Shown: positions 15,229 through 22,815 of the stretch, one piece after another
How positions within the stretch are numbered: the stretch's first letter is position 1
Layout of the letters: every line of letters starts with the position of its first letter
NCBI GenBank assembly: GCA_964579305.1
Contig: CAZOGY010000042.1
Coordinates: 1 to 25,894 of the forward strand
DNA: 25,894 bases
From: JBCBWG01 sp964579305
GTDB lineage: Bacteria; Pseudomonadota; Alphaproteobacteria; Rhizobiales; Hyphomicrobiaceae
Reading direction: 5' to 3'
Notes under the pieces: model-generated
Seen by the model: only the letters and a program-made list of their open reading frames with translations
What the model was told of the DNA's origin: nothing
Databases searched by the model: none
Translations under genes and position numbers: made by a program

Positions 15229-16182
15229 ATGACGAGACCAAACGTCAGTTGGACCGCCGCGCACCACGGTTGGCGCGCGCTGGTTACGGCCCTGGTCGTT
15301 GGCTTTTTGAGTTTTGTTCAATGCGCCTTGCCGGCGCATGCCCAGGAGCCTTTGCCGTGGGATCCACCGCCACAGGGCGCGCAAGCAACGCCAGGACGCG
15401 GCGGCGCAGCCGACCCCTATGCGCCGGGACGGCCCTACAACCCGCCTCCGGCCCGCCGCCCGCCGCAACAACGTAACGATAACCGCGCCCCGCGCGCGCC
15501 AGCCCCTGATTATCGCGCGCCGGACGATCGCGGCGCGGCCAACCGGCGCTACGACCCGCCACCTGCACCGCGTCAGCCCAATGGCTATTCAGGCGATCCC
15601 TATGATTCCGATGCGCCGCCGCGTCGCCGATATGCTTCGCCCGAGACTGATCCGCGCGACACGGGACGCGATTACGATCCCGGCGATCGCGACGACCGCG
15701 ATACCTACACGCAAAACGAGATCATCCGCGCCGGACACGGCTTCTTTGGCGCGGTAAGCCGCGGCCTTGCCGACGCCATCGCCTATACCTTCCGCCGCCA
15801 GGGTCGGCCCAACGGATACATTCTGGGCGAAGATGCCGGCGGCGCGTTCGTGGCTGGGCTGCGGTACGGCGAAGGGCGCCTCTATACCAAGCGTTGGGGC
15901 GGCCGCAAGGTGTTCTGGCAGGGGCCATCAGTGGGCTATGACTTTGGGGGTGAAGGCTCCAAGGTCATGGTTCTGATCTACAACCTGCGTCATCCGCGAG
16001 AATTGTTTCAGCGGTTTGGCGGCGTGCAGGGGTCGGCTTACCTCGTCGGTGGCGTTGGCGTGGAATTGCAAAAGCGCGATCATGTCACGCTTGCGCCGAT
16101 CCGGGCCGGTGTCGGGTTACGCTTTGGCGCAAATGTCGGTTATCTGAAGTATACCAGACGCCCAACGTGGAACCCGTTCTAG
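15229..16182 (+). CDS. eipA: EipA-like envelope integrity protein (DUF1134)
   Basis: The protein (317 aa) has a signal peptide with hydrophobic core ALVVGFLSFV and a likely cleavage after AHA (residue 38). A disordered linker (about 40-160) follows, extremely rich in Pro, Arg, Asp and Tyr. The C-terminal DUF1134 domain (about 162-317) is marked by GHGFFGAVSRGLADAI, RPNGYILGEDAGGAF, RYGEGRLYTKRWG and FWQGPSVGYDFGGEGSK. In Brucella the DUF1134 protein EipA is a periplasmic small-barrel protein needed for envelope-stress resistance. It is controlled by CtrA, and from memory its gene lies near chpT. Here cysQ separates the two. The linker is longer than I would expect. ATG 15229 has AAGGAA 5 nt upstream. 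Confidence 0.93.
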   Translation: MTRPNVSWTAAHHGWRALVTALVVGFLSFVQCALPAHAQEPLPWDPPPQGAQATPGRGGAADPYAPGRPYNPPPARRPPQQRNDNRAPRAPAPDYRAPDDRGAANRRYDPPPAPRQPNGYSGDPYDSDAPPRRRYASPETDPRDTGRDYDPGDRDDRDTYTQNEIIRAGHGFFGAVSRGLADAIAYTFRRQGRPNGYILGEDAGGAFVAGLRYGEGRLYTKRWGGRKVFWQGPSVGYDFGGEGSKVMVLIYNLRHPRELFQRFGGVQGSAYLVGGVGVELQKRDHVTLAPIRAGVGLRFGANVGYLKYTRRPTWNPF

Positions 16183-16380
16183 GGCGTACGGATCGTGGCG
16201 CGCCCGGCGTCTTCGGCCGGCACCCGCTCGTGCGTGTATCGCGATGGGTGTGGGGCCGTCCCCGTTCGCAGGATCGCAAAGCACGGGTTCGTGGTGACGG
16301 GGCTGGCATTGCCGTGGCCAAGGCGCTAGACCACGGGACGCAACAGGGCCGGCGGATCGGCGGTCGCGAAGAGGTGGCTC

Positions 16381-17811
16381 GTGGTCACGGTTGAAACGCT
16401 GCTTCTTGTTGGCCTCGGCTTTTTGATCGCGGGCTTGCTGGTTTTGCTTATGGCGCCGCTGTATTGGGGCCGCGCTGTACGAATAACGACCGCACGCATC
16501 CGCGCCGCTTTACCGGTCGATGAGAACGAGGTCGAAGCCGAATACAGTCGGCTCAGGGCACAACATGCTCTGTCGATCCATGATCTGAAGTCTGAACTCG
16601 ACCGCTTGCAGTTGATCTCCGCCCAGAGCCGGATCGACATCAATCGGCGCGATGCTCAAATCAGCGAACTCAAGCAGGGGATCGAGGAACTTCAGACGGC
16701 GCTCGAAGTGAACGAGAATGCGCGCCGTGTTCTGGAGCAAACCATCACTGATCGTGTTCCCGACGTTGAGCGCCATTTGCGCGAGGCGCAAAGATCTCTG
16801 GAACAGCGCGATCGGGAGGTGTCGCGGCTGCGTGTCGAAAGCGCCAAGGCCTACCGCGCTTTGCAAGAAGCGATTGATATCGGCGATCAGCAGCGCGCCG
16901 AGATCGGTCAGTTGAAGGAGCGGCTGGAAACGCGCACGCCGCGCTCTGCAAGTGAGGCTCGCGCCGCGGCTAGCGACGGTGAACTCGCCCTGCGCGGTGA
17001 GTTGGAGCGCTTGCGTGCGCGCAGCCGGGCCCAGGGCCTGACGATCTCCGATTTGGTCCAGCGTTTGCAACGCCATGGCGAGGCCGTTGCCCTGCCCGAA
17101 GCAAGCGGTATTGCCGATGGTCCGCAGCAACTGCCCCCGCCGATACCGACCGGCACGTCCCTTGGGGATCCGCTGTCGGGCCTGTTCAACAGCGCTGACA
17201 TGTCACCGGCCGATGCCACCAGACTTTCCGCGCTTGAAGAAACGATCGCGGATCGCGACGCTGAGATCCGCGTGTTGAAGGAGACGCTAGCGTCCCTTGA
17301 GAAGACCGATGACGGTCGCACACCCCGCTTGCGCGGCAGCGCCGCCAGCGCGATCCAGGACGCCAAGGTCAAGGAACTTGAAACGCGTCTGCAGTCTGAG
17401 CGCGCGCGGGCACGGGCGCTGCAGGCTGAACTTGTCGCGGCAAACGACAAACTGGCGCGGCAGGCTGCCCACTTCATGGACGAGTTGCGCCGGCTCGGCG
17501 GCCGTCGATCGACAACCTCCGGGCGCGGGGCTGATGGCAGCGGCCGCGGCGCTTCGCACGATAGCCGCAGGCCCAGTTTGCGCGAGCGCATTGTTGAGGA
17601 AGTCTCAAAACCAACCGAACCGGTGGAAGACGCCGCCGCCTCCGCCGGAACCATGGGCGCCGCCGACGGCGACTCCCAGCGTCGCCCGCGCCTTGTCGCC
17701 AGGCCGCCGCAGCCCGCGAACGATGCAACCGGGGCTCCGCCGGGCCAGAACGAGTCCCAGGCCCGTCCCAATCTGGTTGCACGCATTTCCAACATGGACG
17801 AACCGGAATGA
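16381..17811 (+). CDS. Membrane-anchored coiled-coil protein, conserved hypothetical
   Basis: The protein (476 aa) has one N-terminal membrane helix (about 6-27), then LYWGRAVRITT, a juxtamembrane segment that I recall from uncharacterised Hyphomicrobiales proteins. A long heptad-rich coiled coil follows (about 47-235, with LKSELDRLQLIS, SELKQGIEELQTAL and ERLETR). A Pro-rich hinge and a second coiled coil (about 278-375) come next. The tail is disordered and has two related short motifs (RPRLVAR and RPNLVAR). The topology suggests a cytosolic rod tethered to the inner membrane, possibly a structural or division-related scaffold; the function is unknown. The start is GTG 16381, directly preceding the membrane helix. 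It ends 58 nt before the next small gene, or 6 nt before an alternative start for it. Confidence 0.82.
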   Translation: MVTVETLLLVGLGFLIAGLLVLLMAPLYWGRAVRITTARIRAALPVDENEVEAEYSRLRAQHALSIHDLKSELDRLQLISAQSRIDINRRDAQISELKQGIEELQTALEVNENARRVLEQTITDRVPDVERHLREAQRSLEQRDREVSRLRVESAKAYRALQEAIDIGDQQRAEIGQLKERLETRTPRSASEARAAASDGELALRGELERLRARSRAQGLTISDLVQRLQRHGEAVALPEASGIADGPQQLPPPIPTGTSLGDPLSGLFNSADMSPADATRLSALEETIADRDAEIRVLKETLASLEKTDDGRTPRLRGSAASAIQDAKVKELETRLQSERARARALQAELVAANDKLARQAAHFMDELRRLGGRRSTTSGRGADGSGRGASHDSRRPSLRERIVEEVSKPTEPVEDAAASAGTMGAADGDSQRRPRLVARPPQPANDATGAPPGQNESQARPNLVARISNMDEPE

Positions 17812-17869
17812 GACGGCATGTCCAAGCGGCACCAGGCGGCCGCCAAACCAACGCCGGCTCACATGACTG

Positions 17870-18166
17870 GTGCACGCCGTGAGCCGCAATCCGGCGAAAT
17901 CCAAGTCGGAAGGCAGGGCCGAGACACGCTCTGGCCGCGCAACCTCAGATCGGGACCATGGCGATCCAGGGTTTGACCTGGAAGCTGGCGCCGACCACCT
18001 GCCGCCGGATGCCCGCCGGCCCGCCGTCGAGATCGTGTTTCGCACGAGCGATGATGCTGAGATTGACACCCCTCGCCGCCAGATCACCGGTTTCGTCGTT
18101 GGCGTGCTCGCAGCGCTCGTTGTCGGTGCTGCCGCCTATGTCCTCTTGAGCAGCAGCGGTCCCTAA
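17870..18166 (+). CDS. Small tail-anchored membrane protein, hypothetical
   Basis: The protein has up to 98 residues. It has a polar, charged N-terminal half, then VEIVFRTSDDAEIDTPRRQITG, and a single C-terminal hydrophobic helix (GFVVGVLAALVVGAAAYVLL, about 73-93) ending the protein. That is a tail anchor with a cytosolic head. No family is recognised. The start is doubtful: GTG 17870 follows a stop by a few bases and has no ribosome-binding site, and GTG 17879 is an alternative. A different frame opens with ATG 17818, only 6 nt after the preceding stop, and runs to 17976, so a frameshift joining the two is possible. It is probably co-transcribed with the coiled-coil gene. Confidence 0.55.
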   Translation: MHAVSRNPAKSKSEGRAETRSGRATSDRDHGDPGFDLEAGADHLPPDARRPAVEIVFRTSDDAEIDTPRRQITGFVVGVLAALVVGAAAYVLLSSSGP

Positions 18167-18326
18167 TCCGCCACGGCCCTCCGCCGACGACGCAGCCACT
18201 GGTCTTCTGGTCCCATCGCACGATCCACTGGCGTGACTGTGGTGGTGTGACCAGCGTTCCGCGCGCAATATTCGTCCCTACCCAGTTCAGCGCGAGCATG
18301 CAATCACAACAGAAAATCATATTTCC

Positions 18327-18355
18327 TGTGCATAACCTTATATCTGCTATATAAT
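18327..18355 (+). promoter_or_regulatory. Sigma-70-type promoter candidate for the GntR gene
   Basis: A perfect TATAAT at 18350-18355 sits in the most AT-rich stretch of the region. The -35 at a 17-nt spacing is TGTGCA (18327-18332), which is weak. That arrangement is common where expression is low or activated. Confidence 0.5.
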
Positions 18356-18383
18356 TGGATTGAGGGCAAATCGGCTGCGCAGT

Positions 18384-18400
18384 ATGAAGAAAGTCTTCAT
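18384..18400. promoter_or_regulatory. Perfect inverted repeat, candidate operator of the GntR regulator
   Basis: ATGAAGA and TCTTCAT are exact reverse complements separated by AAG (7-3-7). The site begins about 28 nt after the TATAAT box, where a bound repressor would block transcription. Dimeric GntR proteins bind such repeats and often control their own gene. Confidence 0.5.
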
Positions 18401-18563
18401 GGGAAGAAGATCCAACTCAATGCGGAACGATGGAGGTTTCGCCAGTCGATCAACCGATTGAGCATCGCTGTGCGCGGCCATGCGCGGGGCGAGCTGGATG
18501 GGTTGGAGAGCTGCGGGGCGGTCGGATCGTGTGGGGTGGCTAAGTCGGCGGAGAAACGAGTTT

Positions 18564-19319
18564 ATGGCCTTTGACCAAATGGCTTTCGAAGAGCGTGATC
18601 GCAGGCTTTATGCAGGACCGCTCTACGCGCAATTGACCCAACGTCTGCGGGAGCGGATCCGTGCGGGGGACTGGTCGCCTGGCATGTTGCTGCCAAGCGA
18701 GGCGGATTTGGCCCGCGAGTACGGCGTCAGCGTTGGCACGGCGCGCAAAGCGCTTGAGGGGCTCGAAGTTGGGGGCTGGATCACGCGCAAGCAGGGCCGG
18801 GGAACTTTCGTTACCGATCTTGCAAATCAGCAGAACGAACGGTTGTGCCGCTTTCGATCGACGGCGACCGGCCACGACGCGTTCGTTGGTGCGATCGCGA
18901 CGGTGACAAGCCAAGTGGTCGATGTGCCAACGCCACGTGAAGCCCGCGATCTTCGCCTGGAGGCGGACGATCAGATTGTCCGGATCTCTCGAATTTGCAG
19001 GCGCGATGCCAAGTTTCGCGTGCTCGAAAAGCTGACGGCGCCCCTCGACCTCTTCCCTGGGCTCGACACGACCAAGCGGCTGCCACTCAACATTTTCGCA
19101 CTTTTCATCAACGAGTTCGGCGTGATCCCACAACGCTCTCGCGATCGGCTCACCGCCCGGGTAGCTTCCGGCGAGCAGGCTGCGCAGCTCGATGTGCCGG
19201 ACGGCAATCCCATCCTCGTCGTCGAAAGCGTGATCTGGGATATCGAGGACCGGCCCATTGCCATTCTCGAGCGCTTGGCCAAGCTGCAGGATACCGCCTA
19301 CGAGGTTGATCTGAAGTGA
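18564..19319 (+). CDS. GntR-family transcriptional regulator, HutC/UTRA subfamily
   Basis: This is a cytosolic DNA-binding regulator (251 aa). The N-terminal winged helix (about 17-86) shows LYAQLTQRLRERI, the turn LPSEADLAREYGVSVGTARKAL and the wing GWITRKQGRGTFV. The C-terminal UTRA-like effector domain (about 98-247) has a typical ending FAILERL-like strand (IAILERLAKL). HutC-type members sense small metabolites. The ligand cannot be deduced because no transporter or catabolic gene is adjacent, so it may act on distant genes or on itself. ATG 18564 is preferred: GGAGA lies 9 nt upstream and the protein then has a family-like short leader. Its stop faces the stop of the minus-strand gene 31 nt away. 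Confidence 0.93.
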   Translation: MAFDQMAFEERDRRLYAGPLYAQLTQRLRERIRAGDWSPGMLLPSEADLAREYGVSVGTARKALEGLEVGGWITRKQGRGTFVTDLANQQNERLCRFRSTATGHDAFVGAIATVTSQVVDVPTPREARDLRLEADDQIVRISRICRRDAKFRVLEKLTAPLDLFPGLDTTKRLPLNIFALFINEFGVIPQRSRDRLTARVASGEQAAQLDVPDGNPILVVESVIWDIEDRPIAILERLAKLQDTAYEVDLK

Positions 19320-19349
19320 CCGGCACCCGATCCCGGCCGTGCTTCGGGC

Positions 19350-19901
19350 CTACTGGCTGTTCGCAGACGGGTCCGAGGCTCTCGGTGTGATCCTGATGCG
19401 TTGCAGAACGCGGCCGGTATCAACCGCCACGATAACAATGCCGTCGCCGGCGTTTGACGTGAATGCGATGGCGATGCGATTGCCGCTCAATTCAAGCGTT
19501 TGCACCCGCGCGTCAGCCGGCAATTTTAGCGCAATCGAGCGCGGCAAGGTACCCCCGCCGGGTGGCTTGGCCGGGGCCGCAAGGTCCTGATCTCGCTGTT
19601 GCGTGCGCACGCTCGGCGTCATGCGGTCTGTAGCCGCCGGCGCCGCTGCCGCCTCCGCAGCCTTGCGTGCGGCGATTTCCTCACGCACATGCAAAACACC
19701 CGCGATCATCCCCACGAAGGCGAGCAGGATCGCGACGCCCAGTCCGCCGACCAGCATTTTCAGCCAGAATAACTGCCTGGGCGTATAGGGCTGTGGCACG
19801 GCCATGTCGGATTGCGGCGCGTTCGGGCCCCCGCGCACGGTGTGGTCATCATCGCTCTGCGCGCTCAACAGGGGGCCTCCGTTCCAGGCTTGGCGTGCCA
19901 T
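19350..19901 (-). CDS. Small single-span membrane protein (DUF6476-like)
   Basis: The protein (about 183 aa) has a polar N-terminus, one membrane helix at about 47-70 (LKMLVGGLGVAILLAFVGMI), an Ala/Glu-rich stretch, and a compact C-terminal part with alternating hydrophobics (VQTLELSGNRIAIAFTSNAGDGIVIV). Small membrane proteins of this kind, provisionally DUF6476, are encoded opposite rluD in other alphaproteobacteria. I base the name on this position and the helix, so it is tentative. The last 40 residues resemble a WD/propeller-like strand pair (VDTGRVLQRI). The start at 19901 avoids overlap with rluD; the frame is open to 20006. No strong ribosome-binding site is seen. The role is unknown. 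Confidence 0.72.
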   Translation of the reverse strand: MARQAWNGGPLLSAQSDDDHTVRGGPNAPQSDMAVPQPYTPRQLFWLKMLVGGLGVAILLAFVGMIAGVLHVREEIAARKAAEAAAAPAATDRMTPSVRTQQRDQDLAAPAKPPGGGTLPRSIALKLPADARVQTLELSGNRIAIAFTSNAGDGIVIVAVDTGRVLQRIRITPRASDPSANSQ

Positions 19902-19970
19902 GCCGGATCGGTGACACCACGCGGGTCTTAATGGCTTGCACCTGCGCCAAGCGTCGTCCAGACGAGCACC

Positions 19971-21002
19971 ATGTCGCTGAACTTTGAAATCAGTCCAGAA
20001 GATCACGGCCAGCGTTTGGACCGCGTCTTAACCGCCGCTGCCGATGACATGAGCCGTGCGCGCGTGCAAGCTTTGATCAAGCAGGGCCAGGTCACGATCG
20101 ATGGCGAGATCGTGGTGGACCCCGGCGCCAAGCTGCGGACGGGCCAGGCCCTGGCGATGATCATCCCGCCCGCGCAAGAGGCCGAGCCCAAGGGTGAGGC
20201 GCTCCCCCTGGATATCGTCTTTGAAGACGGTCACGTGCTGGTCTTGAACAAGCCTGCTGGCCTGGTTGTTCATCCCGGTGCCGGAAGGCAGGACGGCACC
20301 CTCGTCAACGCCTTGATCGCGCACTGCGGAGACAGCTTGTCCGGCATTGGCGGTGTCAAGCGGCCGGGCATTGTCCATCGGCTGGACCGTCTCACATCCG
20401 GTTTGATGGTGGTGGCTAAGACCGATCGTGCGCACCGGTCGCTGTCGGAACAATTCGCAGCCCATGGACGTGACGGCAGGCTCCATCGCCAATACCGGGG
20501 ATTTGCTTGGAACCGCTTCGTGCGTCCCACCTTATTTGCTGACGGTCGTATTGGCCGCCACCCGACAAGCCGCCGAAAAATGGCAATCGTTCCAGAGCCG
20601 CATGGCCGCGAAGCGGTGACGCACGCGATGCGGGCGGCCGAATATGCGCCCCCTGATCGGGATGCGGATCGCTCAGCCGCACCGCATGAAGCGGTTCCCG
20701 GGCTGATCGTGACCGAGTTCACCGCGGTGCTTGAGACCGGGCGAACCCACCAAATCCGCGTGCATCTCACGGCGCTTGGCCATCCCTTGCTTGGCGATCC
20801 CGTCTACGGGCGGGGCTTTGCGTCACGCGAAACCCAGTTGCCCCCCGGCGTCAGGGCCGCGCTGGAACTGTTAGACCGGCAGGCTTTGCACGCAGAGGTT
20901 CTGGCTTTCGAGCACCCGCAAACCCGCAAAGCTTGCGAATTTGAGGTGGAATTGCCGGACGATCTCGCGCGACTTCAAAAAGCGCTCAGCGATTGGTCTT
21001 GA
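19971..21002 (+). CDS. rluD: RluA-family 23S rRNA pseudouridine synthase (RluD-like)
   Basis: It isomerises uridines in 23S rRNA (RluD targets helix 69) and promotes 50S maturation. The protein (343 aa) has an N-terminal S4 RNA-binding domain (about 14-65, with RLDRVL and ARVQALIKQGQVTIDG). The catalytic domain follows, with VLNKPAGLVVHP and the active-site Asp139 in HRLDRLTSGLMVVAKT. The signature GRTHQIRVHL and GHPLLGDPVYG are also present. The catalytic motif reads HRLDRLTSG instead of the usual HRLDKDTSG, which keeps the aspartate. The C-terminal end carries a probable promoter for rpoH. RluD is favoured over RluC by the S4 domain and the position before rpoH, common in alphaproteobacteria, but substrate specificity is inferred. 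Confidence 0.92.
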   Translation: MSLNFEISPEDHGQRLDRVLTAAADDMSRARVQALIKQGQVTIDGEIVVDPGAKLRTGQALAMIIPPAQEAEPKGEALPLDIVFEDGHVLVLNKPAGLVVHPGAGRQDGTLVNALIAHCGDSLSGIGGVKRPGIVHRLDRLTSGLMVVAKTDRAHRSLSEQFAAHGRDGRLHRQYRGFAWNRFVRPTLFADGRIGRHPTSRRKMAIVPEPHGREAVTHAMRAAEYAPPDRDADRSAAPHEAVPGLIVTEFTAVLETGRTHQIRVHLTALGHPLLGDPVYGRGFASRETQLPPGVRAALELLDRQALHAEVLAFEHPQTRKACEFEVELPDDLARLQKALSDWS

Positions 21003-21026
21003 TTTGTTCTGCGTTCCGTGTATACT
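20999..21026 (+). promoter_or_regulatory. Sigma-70-type promoter candidate for rpoH
   Basis: TTGATT (20999-21004), 16 nt, TATACT (21021-21026) overlaps the rluD stop codon. Transcription from here would give rpoH a leader of roughly 420 nt. Confidence 0.5.
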
Positions 21027-21455
21027 TACGTGTCTCAAAACATAAATATCGAGCGGATCTTGCGATAGACGGCGGCTGCATTGTGCAGTCGGCCGCAAAC
21101 GCCGCGTTGTCGGTTGGGAACATCATTGGTGCGTTAGGGCATTCATTGGCGTCACGCGGGGGAAATCACACGTCCGCGACATGTACGACAAACTAGATCT
21201 CGGGCTTGTGCGTTGCATGTTGAGCACGTTGCCTGTGGGATTGAACCAGACGAGCTGTAACAACCGGTACTGACCGACAACCGACGGAAAAGGTTTCTCC
21301 GTCACGTTGAAACATCGGATGCATGAGCCAACGGCCGCTCACACATTCACGGGTGACGCGGCGGGCTTTGGGCAGGTTCCGGTGTCGGCAGCCAGATGAC
21401 GACACCGAACTGTGAGGCGTGACCTCGTGTCGCGCAGCTTGAAACGAGGGACAAG
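21003..21455 (+). other. Long structured leader region of rpoH
   Basis: A 453-nt stretch without a supported gene. It contains several inverted repeats readable by eye: GGCTGCA/TGCAGTC at 21074-21090 (one G-U pair), GACGGA/TCCGTC at 21283-21303, and the perfect 8-bp CGGTGTCG/CGACACCG at 21380-21407. The last is 48 nt before the ATG. The density of hairpins suggests either a regulatory 5' leader or a separate small RNA. Confidence 0.45.
21423..21449 (+). promoter_or_regulatory. Hairpin that can hide the rpoH ribosome-binding site
   Basis: CCTCGT (21423-21428) is the exact complement of ACGAGG (21444-21449), which includes the whole GAGG core of the rpoH ribosome-binding site, 6 nt before ATG 21456. 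The loop is 15 nt. Pairing would block ribosome access and opening, for example by heat, would release it. This is a sequence-level candidate only. Confidence 0.45.
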
Positions 21456-22346
21456 ATGTCTGCGAAAACACTTCCAACGGTCGCTGAAGGCTCGGGTGGT
21501 CTTTCGCGATATCTCGAAGAAATCCGCCGGTTCCCAATGCTGGAGCCGGATCAGGAGTACATGCTTGCAAAGCGCTTGCAGGAGCATGACGACGCCGAAG
21601 CCGCCCATCAGCTTGTGACGTCACACCTGCGGCTCGTCGCGCGCATCGCAATGGGCTATCGCGGTTACGGCTTGCCGATTGGCGAAGTGATCTCTGAAGG
21701 CAACGTCGGCCTCATGCAGGCGGTAAAACGCTTTGACCCTGACCGCGGCTTTCGCCTAGCGACGTATGCCATGTGGTGGATCCGCGCCTCAATCCAAGAG
21801 TACATTTTGCGCTCTTGGAGCTTGGTGAAGATGGGCACGACTGCGGCGCAGAAAAAACTGTTCTTCAACCTGCGGCGCATGAAGGGCCAGATCCAAGCGC
21901 TTGAGGACGGCGACCTGAAGCCAGATCAGGTGGAGGCCATTGCCACCAAGCTTGGCGTGTCGGAGGAGGACGTTGTGTCGATGAACCGGCGGTTGACCGG
22001 TGACACGTCGCTGAACGCACCTTTGCGCGCGGATTCAGAGTCTGGTGAATGGCAGGATTGGCTTGTTGATGACGAGCCGGACCAGGAAGAAACCTACGCC
22101 GACCGCCAGGAGCTGGAGCAACGTCGCAGTTATCTCTCGCAGGCGATGGACGACCTCAACGACCGCGAGCGCCGCATCTTTGAGGCCCGCCGCCTGTCGG
22201 AAGAGCCGATCACGCTGGAGGACCTCTCCAATGAGTTCGGCGTAAGCCGCGAACGGATCCGGCAAATCGAGGTGCGTGCATTCGAAAAGGTCCAAAAGGC
22301 GGTCCAAAAAGCCGCGCGCGCTGCAACAGCAACGGCCGCGGCATGA
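21456..22346 (+). CDS. rpoH: RNA polymerase heat-shock sigma factor RpoH (sigma-32)
   Basis: RpoH directs RNA polymerase to heat-shock and protein-quality genes. The protein (296 aa, normal length) has sigma region 1.2/2 (RYLEEIRRFPML, then SHLRLVARIAMGYRGYGLPIGEVISEGNVGLMQAVKRF, and the -10-recognising ATYAMWWIRASIQEYILRSW). The diagnostic RpoH box is QKKLFFNLR (132-140). Region 3 follows, then region 4.2 with the helix-turn-helix LEDLSNEFGVSRERIRQIEVRA. The tail is Ala-rich. The start at 21456 has GAGG 6 nt upstream, which may be sequestered as listed. Alphaproteobacteria often have two or more RpoH copies; which one this is cannot be told. Confidence 0.97.
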   Translation: MSAKTLPTVAEGSGGLSRYLEEIRRFPMLEPDQEYMLAKRLQEHDDAEAAHQLVTSHLRLVARIAMGYRGYGLPIGEVISEGNVGLMQAVKRFDPDRGFRLATYAMWWIRASIQEYILRSWSLVKMGTTAAQKKLFFNLRRMKGQIQALEDGDLKPDQVEAIATKLGVSEEDVVSMNRRLTGDTSLNAPLRADSESGEWQDWLVDDEPDQEETYADRQELEQRRSYLSQAMDDLNDRERRIFEARRLSEEPITLEDLSNEFGVSRERIRQIEVRAFEKVQKAVQKAARAATATAAA

Positions 22347-22472
22347 CACTGCATAACGATGCAACCGATCGCTACGAAGCCGCGACCGTGCCGGCCAAGC
22401 GGGCAAACTGCCTGAACAGCCGTCACGGTCCTGTCGCGCGAATCATCGTATGCCGGTCATGCGGTTAGACGT

Positions 22473-22493
22473 GCAGGCTCCTGGTTAGCCTGC
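22473..22493 (+). terminator. Hairpin downstream of rpoH
   Basis: GCAGGCT (22473-22479) and AGCCTGC (22487-22493) pair perfectly around a 7-nt loop, about 125 nt after the rpoH stop. No T tract follows, so it may be a processing or stability hairpin at the mRNA end and not an intrinsic terminator. Confidence 0.35.
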
Positions 22494-22587
22494 TGGTGCG
22501 CGTCGGATCTTGGGAGTGGCCCATGGTTCGTGTCTTGAGCTTGCCACCTCTGCCCACGGGCAGTCTCGGCGCAACGCTGGGTCCGCT

Positions 22588-22815
22588 ATGACCCTGGCGG
22601 TGATGCACCAACCGCTCACCGATCGGGTGCAACGCCCGATCTATCTTTGGACCGCTGCCGGTCGTCTCTCGAAAACTGCTTTTGCCCCATCGGCATTGCG
22701 ATCAGCACGCGCTCAGCCGCGTGTTGCTTGGCTTGTCATGGGCTGGCCGTTGGACGGCGTGACCGTGCAGCCCTGGCAAGACGACGATGGGGTGGCCAAT
22801 GCCGAAGCGTCATAA
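22588..22815 (+). CDS. Possible small hypothetical protein
   Basis: An open frame of 75 residues from ATG 22588 (open back to 22510) with only moderate third-position GC preference. The product has several Trp (IYLWTAAG, VAWLVMGWPLDG) and an acidic end. I recognise no family and see no ribosome-binding site, signal peptide or membrane span. It is the most protein-like of the small frames in this region, but chance is likely. Confidence 0.22.
   Translation: MTLAVMHQPLTDRVQRPIYLWTAAGRLSKTAFAPSALRSARAQPRVAWLVMGWPLDGVTVQPWQDDDGVANAEAS

Larger units (their letters stand above)
18167..18563. other. Regulatory intergenic region upstream of the GntR gene
   Basis: About 400 nt without a supported gene. 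The first part is GC-rich. The middle is clearly AT-richer (18310-18360) and holds the promoter and inverted repeat listed separately. The reading frame of the regulator is open back to 18480, but that part is Trp/Arg/Gly-rich and unlike the family. Confidence 0.5.

Noticed and set aside
16167..16394. A 75-codon frame between eipA and the coiled-coil gene
   Set aside because: Arg/Gly-rich, no ribosome-binding site, and it overlaps both neighbours; most likely spurious.
21117..21135. EcfG-type stress promoter (GGAAC...CGTT) upstream of rpoH
   Set aside because: The two elements are only 10 nt apart and not the required 16-17 nt.
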